Source of the DNA: an uncultured Cyanobium sp.
GTDB taxonomy: Bacteria; Cyanobacteriota; Cyanobacteriia; PCC-6307; Cyanobiaceae
DNA length: 5,082 nt
Assembly: GCA_937919075.1 (NCBI GenBank)
Contig: CALFOF010000307.1
Coordinates: forward strand, 1-5,082
Direction of reading: 5' to 3'
Position numbers and translations under genes: made by a program. The notes under the pieces were generated by a model that did not search any database, had not been told where the DNA came from, and saw nothing but the letters and a program-made list of their open reading frames with translations. Below are positions 1-5,082 of this stretch, piece after piece (the stretch's first letter is position 1; each line of letters opens with the position of its first letter).

Positions 1-1203
1 CACATGGCCGAGGCCGCCGCAGCTGGGGCAGGCGCGACCGAACAGCTCATAGATGTTCTGACCCTGGCGCTTGCGGGTGAGTTCCACCAGGCCGAGCTCG
101 GTGAGCTGGGCGATCTGGGGACGGGCGGCATCGTCGCGGACGGCCGAAGTGAAGTGCTCAAGCAACATCAACTGATCGCGGCGCGACTCCATGTCGATGA
201 AGTCGATGATCACCACGCCGCCGATGTTGCGCAGCTTGAGTTGACGCGCAATTTCTGCTGCCGCTTCACAGTTGGTCCAGAGCACGGTTTCCCGGGCATT
301 GGCGGAGCGCGTGAAGGAACCGGAGTTCACATCGATGACGGTGAGCGCTTCGGTGGGCTCGATGATCACCGACCCGCCGGAGGGAAGATCCACACGCGGC
401 TTGAGCGCATCGCGGATCGCGGCATTGATTTTGTGGTGCTCGAGGATGTCGGTGCTTTCGACATGGTGCTCCACCAGCAGGTTGGCCTGGTCGGCACCAA
501 GGAAGGCGTTCACGCGCCCCACCGCCACGTGGGTGTCAACCACCACGCGCTGCACTTCGGGGCTGTAGAGGTCGCGGAGCACGCGATGAACGAAGTCTTC
601 GTCGCGGTTGAGCAGCACCGGTGGAATGGCGGTTTCCGCAGCGTCCTGAATGCCCTCCCACTGGCGCAGCAGAGCTTCGAGATCATCGATCAGCAGCTCT
701 TCGCTGATCCCTTCGGCTTCCGTGCGCACCAGCAGGCCAGCGCCGGGCGGCTTGATCAGCACGCCCAGGGCCCGCAGACGGTTGCGCTCGCTCTCGGCAC
801 TGATGCGCCGTGAGATATTGACCCCCTGGCCGTGGGGCTGAAGCACCAGATAGCGACCCGGCAGCGTGAGATTTCCGGTGAGACGCGGGCCTTTGGTGCC
901 GGTGGGCTCCTTCATCACCTGAACAAGCACCTTCTGGCGCGGTTCCAGCAATTCAGTGATCCCTGCTGCACCCTTTCTGAGCCTCAGCGGGCCGAGGTCG
1001 GTGACATGAATGAAGCCGTTTTTCTCGCTCTCTCCGATGTTGACGAACGCAGCATCAATGCCGGGAAGCACATTTTCGACGCGCCCGACGTAAACGTCGC
1101 CAATCTGGTAGCGACCCTGGGCAACAATCAGTTGATCGACGCGTTCGTCGTTGAGCACTGCGGCGATGCGCAGTTGCTCCGCAATGACGATCTGCTGGGG
1201 CAT
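1..1203 (-). CDS. rne: Ribonuclease E, N-terminal catalytic part (runs off the window at base 1)
   Basis: Endoribonuclease of the RNase E/G family, which cuts single-stranded, AU-rich RNA during mRNA decay and rRNA/tRNA processing. The window holds 401 residues from ATG at 1203. Residues 33-70 form the start of the S1 RNA-binding domain (QIGDVYVGRVENVLPGIDAA). R160-T161 match the 5'-monophosphate sensor pair of the E. coli enzyme. The two Mg-binding aspartates are D291 (TVIDVNSGS) and D334 (IIDFIDM), 43 residues apart as in E. coli (303/346). The zinc-link CPSCGG has C392 and C395, also at the E. coli distance. All catalytic residues I can check are intact. Start chosen because MPQQIVIAEQLRIA is the usual cyanobacterial N-terminus; no Shine-Dalgarno precedes it, and CCTCC directly abuts the ATG. 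Cyanobacterial RNase E is usually about 600-680 residues, so the basic C-terminal tail lies outside. Third codon positions look less GC-rich than in the neighbouring radical SAM gene. Confidence 0.97.
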   Translation of the reverse strand, partial: MPQQIVIAEQLRIAAVLNDERVDQLIVAQGRYQIGDVYVGRVENVLPGIDAAFVNIGESEKNGFIHVTDLGPLRLRKGAAGITELLEPRQKVLVQVMKEPTGTKGPRLTGNLTLPGRYLVLQPHGQGVNISRRISAESERNRLRALGVLIKPPGAGLLVRTEAEGISEELLIDDLEALLRQWEGIQDAAETAIPPVLLNRDEDFVHRVLRDLYSPEVQRVVVDTHVAVGRVNAFLGADQANLLVEHHVESTDILEHHKINAAIRDALKPRVDLPSGGSVIIEPTEALTVIDVNSGSFTRSANARETVLWTNCEAAAEIARQLKLRNIGGVVIIDFIDMESRRDQLMLLEHFTSAVRDDAARPQIAQLTELGLVELTRKRQGQNIYELFGRACPSCGGLGHV

Positions 1204-1300
1204 GGAGGATAGAGGGTGGCTCGGAGAAGCCCTGCCATGGGATGGGGATTGCCCCCTGAAGCAATGAAGCGATGAGCCGATCGTGCTGAGAAGCCGACCG

Positions 1301-1317
1301 TCTGCTGCATCAGCAGA
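1301..1317 (-). repeat. Perfect 7-bp inverted repeat in the rne leader
   Basis: In the rne sense the arms are TCTGCTG and CAGCAGA, separated by ATG. As RNA this would form a 7-bp stem with a 3-base loop, about 100 bases before the rne start codon. No T-run follows, so it is not an intrinsic terminator. It could be a leader hairpin limiting or positioning RNase E cleavage, or chance; a 7-bp palindrome alone is weak evidence. Confidence 0.45.
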
Positions 1318-1320
1318 ATG

Positions 1321-1337
1321 AGACGGAAGAAAAAGCC
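1321..1337 (-). promoter_or_regulatory. U-rich stretch in the rne leader, candidate RNase E cleavage or autoregulatory site
   Basis: In the rne sense it reads GGCTTTTTCTTCCGTCT, the most pyrimidine/U-rich stretch in an otherwise GC-rich leader, lying just upstream of the 7-bp inverted repeat. RNase E prefers single-stranded AU/U-rich RNA, and U-rich leader segments have been linked to rne autoregulation in cyanobacteria. A role here is inferred from position and composition only. Confidence 0.35.
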
Positions 1338-1475
1338 TTTGAGGAGCAAGCTCTGGAGGTTCACCCTCCGTTGACGCCCGAGCTGCCGGAACGGGAACGG
1401 ACCGGTTGCTGCTGGGTGTGACCACGGCGAGCACGCCGCAGGAGCGGGGGCCGTAGACGATGCGACTGTGGATCG

Positions 1476-1505
1476 AAAACCACAGACGGATCTGCCGTCT
1501 TTGGT
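1476..1505 (-). terminator. Candidate intrinsic terminator downstream of the radical SAM gene
   Basis: In the minus-strand sense the left arm ACCA-A-AGACGG and right arm CCGTCT-G-TGGT form a 10-bp stem with one internal A/G mismatch and the 5-base loop CAGAT, followed by TTT then C (four Ts counting the last stem base). It begins about 110 bases after the stop codon at 1614. The T-tract is short, so termination may be partial, leaving read-through into rne. It could instead be a hairpin near the 5' end of the rne transcript, if transcription starts near the adjacent TGCTAATTT. Confidence 0.4.
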
Positions 1506-1506
1506 G

Positions 1507-1515
1507 AAATTAGCA
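1507..1515 (-). promoter_or_regulatory. Possible extended -10 element for rne
   Basis: The minus strand reads TGCTAATTT, fitting the extended -10 pattern TGnTAnnnT, in one of the few AT-rich patches of the gap. No acceptable -35 hexamer lies 16-18 bases upstream. A start just downstream would give a leader of about 300 bases and place the hairpin at 1505-1476 at or near the RNA 5' end. Weak call on sequence alone. Confidence 0.2.
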
Positions 1516-1613
1516 CGCGACCCAACAGTGCCTCTGGGGCTGGATGGCAGCACCAGGCTTTCCACCTTGGTTCGCTGGAGCGGACCTTTGGATGCCTCCA
1601 CAAGCGTGAGACT

Positions 1614-4376
1614 TCAGGCGGGTGGCGCCAGGATCAGGCGTTCTCGCCGGCAGTGGCCCAGACGCAGCGGCTGGACGAGCGCCTCCACCAGCCACTGGCG
1701 CACCTGATCGGGGCGGATGCTGCGGCCCTGGGCATCGATGCGGGCCTGCAGGCGGAGCGTCATTGCGGTGGTGCCTTGGGCGGCGCCTGTGGCGGCGGCT
1801 GGCAAGGGTCCGTCGGCGCACAGCGGCGGTGCCACCAGCTCCAGCGCGATCAGGCAGGGGCGGCAGTCCCGCTCGCGGGGGCGACCCTTCTTGTCGCTGT
1901 CATGCCAGGGGAGCGTGCTGGCCTGCAGCAGTTGCTCGATCGCCCGGTGCCAATCGGCGTGGGAAAGAGCGTTCACGGGCCCTGTGGCGGCAGCGGCCTC
2001 CGGGATCAGCTGCAGGCTCCAGTGGGCTTCTGCCAATTGCTGGGAGAGGGCCGGGCCCGCCAGGGGCACCTCCTGCACCGATAGCAGGGAGAAGTCGTCA
2101 GGAAGCTGGGCCTGCAGCCGCGAGCGCACCTCCTCCGGCGGGCAGGCCTGGGCGAACTCCAGATCCAGCCATTCGCCCTCCGCCTCCACCCCCAGTGGCA
2201 GCGCCAGGGCAAACTGCAGCCGGGGCAGGGGGTGAAAGCCGCCGCTGAAACTCACCGGCAGCTGGCTGCGGCGCAGGGCCCGCTCCAGCAGGCGGGCCAG
2301 ATCGAGATGGCTGAGCAGCGCCAGCGAACCCCGCTTGCTGAAGCTGAAGCGCAGCCGCTGGTTCCGTTCACTGGCCGGGCTGCGCGGCGGCTGCGCAGGG
2401 GGAATCGGCGGGGGGGTCACCACCACGTTGTGGCCGAACTCCGGCCCGCAGACGCCGCAGCTGCTGCAGCCATCGAAGGAGCAGTCCGGCACCACCACCG
2501 CGGCAAGGGCCCGTTGCAGGTCTTCGGCCAGCCAGCGCTTGTCGACGCCGGAATCCAGGTGATCCCACGGCAGCGGCTGGGCGCAGAAGGCCTCCAGATC
2601 GGCGTTGCTCAAGGCCCCGGTAGCGGCCCAGTCGCCCATCTCCAGCGCCCGGTAGCGGCCGCCGAGCCCCTCGGCCTCAATGGCACCGGTCCAGGCGGCA
2701 TGGGTGCGGTCGATCGTTTCAAACCAGGCATCCATGCCCGCTCCGGCCCGCCAGGCCGCCTCCAGCACCGGCGCCAGGCGCCGGTCGCCCCGGCCGATGA
2801 AATCTTCCATCGCCGAAAGGCGCGGATCGGTGACATTGCTCTTGATGCCCTTGAGCGTGCGCAGCTCCCGGCGCAGCAACTCCTGGCGCCGCCGGAACTC
2901 CGCCGTGGAAACGCTGTGCCACTGGAACGGCGTGTGGGGCTTGGGCGTGAAGTTGCTGATCGTGAGGTTCAGCTCCAGCCGCCCCAGGTCGCGGCACTGC
3001 TGCTGCAAGGCGCGGCAGGTGTCGGCGATGCCGACCACATCGGCGTCGGTTTCACCGGGCAGGCCGATCATGAAATAGAGCTTCACCTTGCGGTAGCCGT
3101 TCTCCATGGCGGTGCGGATGCCCCGCAGCAGCTCCGCGTCGGTCAGCCCCTTGTTGACGATGTCGCGCAGGCGCTGGGTGCCGGCTTCCGGGGCGAAGGT
3201 GAGGCCCGCCTTGCGGTTGCCGCCAAGGATGTGGGCGATGTTCTGGTCGAAGCGATCCACCCGCTGGCTGGGCAGCGTGAGGCTCACGTTGTGCTCGGAG
3301 AGGCGGTTGCGCAGCTCCACCCCCACCGCCGGCAGGGCGAGGTAATCGGAGCAGCTGAGCGACAGCAGCGAGAAATCGCTGTAGCCGGTGCGGGCCATCC
3401 CCTCCTCCACCGCCTCGATCACCGCCTCTGGCTCCACATCGCGGGCCGGGCGGGTGAGCATGCCGGGCTGGCAGAAACGGCAGCCCCGGGTGCAGCCGCG
3501 GCGGATCTCGATCGTGAGCCGGTCATGGACGGTTTCGATGTGGGGGACCAGACCCATGCCGTAGTGGGGCATGGGGGTGGCCACCCGCCGCAACACGCGC
3601 GCCGGCAGTTCCGGCCGCAGGGGCTGGAGGGTGACGCCATCGGGCCCCGGGGCATAGAGCGCCGGCACGTAGACGCCCGGCACATGGGCCAGATCAACCA
3701 GCAGCGCCGAGCGGCTCAGCCCGGCGGCTTTGGCCTCGGCCACCACCAGGCCAATCTCCGCCAGCAGTTCCTCGCCATCGCCGAGGGCGAAGAAATCAAA
3801 GAAGGCCGCGTACGGTTCAGGGTTGCTGGTGGCGGTGGGGCCGCCGGCGAAGATCAACGGAGGTGCTGCCGGATCGTCGAGCGGCAGGTCGCCCCGCTCG
3901 GCGGCCCGCAGCGGCAGGCCCGCCAGATCCAGCATCTCGAGGATGTTGGTGGCACCCAGCTCGTAGCTGAGGCTGAAGCCGAGGATGTCGAAGGCGGCCA
4001 GGGCGCGGCGGCTTTCCACCGCGAACAGGGGTTGGCGCTGCTGGCGCAGGCGCTCGGCCAGGTCGGGGGCGGGCAGATAGGCGCGATCGCAGAGCTGGCC
4101 GGGGATCGCGTTGAGAATCGAATAAAGGATGATGTGGCCCAGGTTGCTGGCGCCCACCTCGTAGAGATCGGGATAGGTGAGGCACCAGCGCGCCTTCGCC
4201 TCCTCCCAGTTGCGGGGCAGCACGCCCCGTTCGTTGCCCAGGTAACGACCGGGGCGGGCAATGGTGCTGTCCACCAGCTGATCGAAAGCGACGCGCCCCT
4301 GGGGCAGCGGCGGGGCCGCGGCGATCGCGGCGGATGGCCCGGCAGCAGCGGAGCCGCTCGAAGTCGCCATGGTCAT
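1614..4376 (-). CDS. Radical SAM protein of unknown function, TIGR03960-TIGR03936 (DUF2344) fusion
   Basis: A 920-residue protein. Residues about 35-200 resemble the B12-binding-like N-terminal region of family TIGR03960 ([42 protein letters not shown]), but no canonical DxHxxG cobalamin motif is visible. The radical SAM core carries CTRGCRFC (C295, C299, C302; CX3CX2C) for the [4Fe-4S] cluster, then [17 protein letters not shown] (393-409) and [12 protein letters not shown] (432-443). A second cysteine cluster, C632, C637, C640, C643 (CX4CX2CX2C), is followed by a Pro-rich linker (about 654-667). The DUF2344 module then starts near 675 ([36 protein letters not shown]) and runs to the end. 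In many bacteria the two modules are separate adjacent genes. The reaction and substrate are unknown; proximity to rne hints at RNA or ribosome work. Start at 4376 (MTMATSS) or 4370; the frame is open to an ATG at 4535, but that extension is Arg-rich, repetitive and unlike the family. No Shine-Dalgarno is seen. Confidence 0.93.
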   Translation of the reverse strand: MTMATSSGSAAAGPSAAIAAAPPLPQGRVAFDQLVDSTIARPGRYLGNERGVLPRNWEEAKARWCLTYPDLYEVGASNLGHIILYSILNAIPGQLCDRAYLPAPDLAERLRQQRQPLFAVESRRALAAFDILGFSLSYELGATNILEMLDLAGLPLRAAERGDLPLDDPAAPPLIFAGGPTATSNPEPYAAFFDFFALGDGEELLAEIGLVVAEAKAAGLSRSALLVDLAHVPGVYVPALYAPGPDGVTLQPLRPELPARVLRRVATPMPHYGMGLVPHIETVHDRLTIEIRRGCTRGCRFCQPGMLTRPARDVEPEAVIEAVEEGMARTGYSDFSLLSLSCSDYLALPAVGVELRNRLSEHNVSLTLPSQRVDRFDQNIAHILGGNRKAGLTFAPEAGTQRLRDIVNKGLTDAELLRGIRTAMENGYRKVKLYFMIGLPGETDADVVGIADTCRALQQQCRDLGRLELNLTISNFTPKPHTPFQWHSVSTAEFRRRQELLRRELRTLKGIKSNVTDPRLSAMEDFIGRGDRRLAPVLEAAWRAGAGMDAWFETIDRTHAAWTGAIEAEGLGGRYRALEMGDWAATGALSNADLEAFCAQPLPWDHLDSGVDKRWLAEDLQRALAAVVVPDCSFDGCSSCGVCGPEFGHNVVVTPPPIPPAQPPRSPASERNQRLRFSFSKRGSLALLSHLDLARLLERALRRSQLPVSFSGGFHPLPRLQFALALPLGVEAEGEWLDLEFAQACPPEEVRSRLQAQLPDDFSLLSVQEVPLAGPALSQQLAEAHWSLQLIPEAAAATGPVNALSHADWHRAIEQLLQASTLPWHDSDKKGRPRERDCRPCLIALELVAPPLCADGPLPAAATGAAQGTTAMTLRLQARIDAQGRSIRPDQVRQWLVEALVQPLRLGHCRRERLILAPPA
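4083..4090. repeat. HIP1 octamer GCGATCGC
   Basis: Palindromic octamer highly over-represented in many cyanobacterial genomes. This copy lies inside the radical SAM gene, in the N-terminal domain. It is useful as a lineage clue, not as a regulatory call. Confidence 0.7.
4321..4328. repeat. HIP1 octamer GCGATCGC
   Basis: Second copy, within the Ala-rich N-terminal 20 residues of the radical SAM protein, 238 bases from the first. Confidence 0.7.
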
Positions 4377-4405
4377 GGCTGAACGCTCAGACAGGCCGCA
4401 GATGG

Positions 4406-4433
4406 ATCGTAGGCAGCCGTCAAGGGAACCCAA
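4406..4433 (-). promoter_or_regulatory. Possible promoter of the radical SAM gene
   Basis: The minus strand has TTGGGT (4433-4428), a 16-base spacer, then TACGAT (4411-4406, 4 of 6 matches to TATAAT). This would start transcription about 25 bases before the ATG at 4376. A better -35-like TTGACG sits within the spacer but has no -10 at a suitable distance. Short leaders are plausible here, but matches this loose arise by chance. Confidence 0.25.
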
Positions 4434-4437
4434 TCCC

Positions 4438-4467
4438 CCTGGCTGGCCGGGCAAGCCACCAGCCAGG
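4438..4467. repeat. Perfect 9-bp inverted repeat in the divergent intergenic region
   Basis: Arms CCTGGCTGG (4438-4446) and CCAGCCAGG (4459-4467) are exact reverse complements separated by 12 bases. They lie between two divergently transcribed genes, 62 bases upstream of the radical SAM start and 83 bases upstream of the dapL start. No T-run flanks either side, so it is not a terminator. It could be a dimeric regulator site or a leader hairpin of the dapL transcript; no known operator is recognised. Confidence 0.55.
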
Positions 4468-4509
4468 CGAAGCGTGCGGCGCAGGCCAGGCCGCCGAAGC
4501 GTGCGGCGC
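4468..4509. repeat. 15-bp exact direct repeat, two copies 27 bp apart
   Basis: CGAAGCGTGCGGCGC occurs at 4468-4482 and 4495-4509, separated by 12 bases. The first copy directly abuts the right arm of the inverted repeat ending at 4467. The 27-bp period keeps an Arg-rich open frame on the minus strand, which explains why the radical SAM frame stays open upstream of its likely start. It may be a tandem duplication or a pair of regulator sites. Two copies are too few for a CRISPR array. Confidence 0.65.
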
Positions 4510-4549
4510 CGTAGCAGGATGCCTGGGAGCGACATCGGCGGCGGCAGCA

Positions 4550-5082
4550 GTGGTTCAGGTCAACGGCAACTACCTCAAACTCAAGGCCGGGTATCTCTTT
4601 CCGGAGATCGCCAGGCGCGTGAAGGCCTTCGCAGCGGCCCACCCCGACGCCCCCTTGATCCGGCTCGGCATCGGCGATGTGACCGAACCGCTGCCCGCGG
4701 CCTGCCGCGAAGCGATGAAGGCAGCCATCGACGCCATGGGCACGGCGGAAGGCTTCCATGGCTATGGCCCGGAGCAGGGTTACCTGTGGCTGCGGGAAGC
4801 GATCGCCCGCCACGATTTCCAGGCCCGCGGCTGCGCGATTGACGCCGAGGAGATCTTCATCTCCGATGGCTCGAAGTGCGACAGCAGCAACATCCTTGAC
4901 ATCCTCGGCCCCGACAACCGCATCGCCGTCACCGACCCCGTCTACCCCGTGTACGTGGACAGCAATGTGATGGCAGGCCGCACCGGTGAGGCCGATGCCA
5001 GCGGCCGTTACGGCGGCCTCACCTACCGGCCGATCACGGCCGACAACGGCTTCATCGCCCCGCTGCCCGAGCAGCCGGTGGA
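4550..5082 (+). CDS. dapL: LL-diaminopimelate aminotransferase, N-terminal part (runs off the window)
   Basis: PLP-dependent class I/II aminotransferase that converts tetrahydrodipicolinate directly to LL-2,6-diaminopimelate using glutamate, the lysine and peptidoglycan precursor route of cyanobacteria, chlamydiae and plants. The window has 177 residues, about 43% of the usual 410 or so. Visible family motifs: [18 protein letters not shown] (7-24), [13 protein letters not shown] (37-49), GYGPEQGY (71-78), [10 protein letters not shown] (105-114, the PLP-phosphate region) and [14 protein letters not shown] (128-141). The Schiff-base lysine (SFSKNAG in relatives) lies beyond the window. The GTG at 4550 is chosen because it aligns with the Met of MVQVN in relatives and is the only ATG/GTG/TTG in this frame for well over 100 bases upstream. 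There is no good Shine-Dalgarno; GGGAG at 4525-4529 is about 20 bases away. Divergent from the radical SAM gene across 173 bases. Confidence 0.95.
   Translation, partial: MVQVNGNYLKLKAGYLFPEIARRVKAFAAAHPDAPLIRLGIGDVTEPLPAACREAMKAAIDAMGTAEGFHGYGPEQGYLWLREAIARHDFQARGCAIDAEEIFISDGSKCDSSNILDILGPDNRIAVTDPVYPVYVDSNVMAGRTGEADASGRYGGLTYRPITADNGFIAPLPEQPV
4799..4806. repeat. HIP1 octamer GCGATCGC
   Basis: Third copy, inside dapL at the codons around residue 84-86 (EAIAR). No exact copy was found in rne or its leader. Confidence 0.7.

Larger units (their letters stand above)
1204..1613 (-). other. 410-base gap: probable long leader and promoter region of rne
   Basis: No convincing gene lies between the stop of the radical SAM gene and the rne start. 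Short reading frames cross it, but they start with TTG or GTG, have no recognisable motif, and one runs into rne in another frame. In the rne sense it contains, in order: a terminator-like hairpin (1505-1476), a U-rich run (1337-1321), a perfect inverted repeat (1317-1301), and a small GC hairpin GGGG-CAAT-CCCC (1255-1244) about 40 bases before the ATG. Long structured leaders that mediate autoregulation are known for rne of E. coli, and a U-rich rne leader has been described in Synechocystis. That this leader acts in the same way is inference. Confidence 0.6.

Noticed and set aside
4..813. 269-codon open frame on the plus strand antisense to rne
   Set aside because: It mirrors the conserved RNase E codons; no independent motif or start signal is seen.
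1128..1603. Minus-strand frames of 157 and 80 codons in the gap upstream of rne
   Set aside because: They start with GTG or TTG, have no recognisable domain, and the longer one runs into rne out of frame. An Arg/Ser-rich end in the shorter one looks like an RNase E tail at first glance but is too short to be one.
2232..4382. 716-codon open frame on the plus strand antisense to the radical SAM gene
   Set aside because: It is complementary to a gene with clear family motifs, and its predicted protein is low-complexity (His, Ala, Gln, Gly-rich) with no recognisable domain. Long antisense frames are expected in GC-rich coding DNA.
4438..4467. Inverted repeat as an intrinsic terminator
   Set aside because: It lies upstream of both divergent genes and has no T-run on either strand.
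4468..4509. Direct repeat as a minimal CRISPR array
   Set aside because: Only two 15-bp copies with a 12-bp spacer and no cas genes; wrong size for repeat and spacer.
4369..4842. 157-codon plus-strand frame starting with ATG across the intergenic region
   Set aside because: It overlaps dapL in another frame, is Arg/Pro-rich without motifs, and dapL has an unmistakable family match from the GTG at 4550.

Overview
The window looks like a piece of a high-GC alpha-cyanobacterial chromosome (Synechococcus/Cyanobium type). Three things support this. The RNase E N-terminus (starting MPQQIVIAEQLRIA) and the LL-diaminopimelate aminotransferase N-terminus ([19 protein letters not shown]) closely match what I remember of marine Synechococcus/Prochlorococcus proteins. 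The combination and order of the genes is familiar from those genomes. Three copies of the cyanobacterial HIP1 octamer GCGATCGC occur. The assignment is from recognition by eye, not a database search.

Layout. (1) Bases 1-1203, minus strand: the first 401 residues of ribonuclease E (rne), containing essentially the whole catalytic region up to the zinc-link cysteines; the C-terminal part lies beyond base 1. (2) Bases 1204-1613: a 410-base gap with no convincing gene, lying upstream of rne and downstream of the next gene. It holds a terminator-like hairpin, a U-rich stretch (in the rne sense) and two other small inverted repeats, and is most simply read as a terminator followed by a long rne leader. 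(3) Bases 1614-4376, minus strand: a 920-residue fusion of the uncharacterised radical SAM family TIGR03960 with its usual partner domain TIGR03936/DUF2344. (4) Bases 4377-4549: a 173-base divergent intergenic region with a perfect 9-bp inverted repeat directly abutting a 15-bp direct repeat. (5) Bases 4550-5082, plus strand: the first 177 residues of LL-diaminopimelate aminotransferase (dapL), starting at GTG; the rest lies beyond the window.

How the genes relate. rne (RNA decay and processing) and the radical SAM fusion point the same way and may share transcription if the terminator is leaky. dapL (lysine and peptidoglycan precursor synthesis) is divergent and need not be functionally linked. 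The most interesting element is the radical SAM fusion. Its function is unknown, but the two families are, to my knowledge, neighbours of RNase E/G genes in distant phyla too, which suggests a real functional link with RNase E or the ribosome/RNA metabolism. No mobile element, CRISPR array, tRNA or rRNA was seen.
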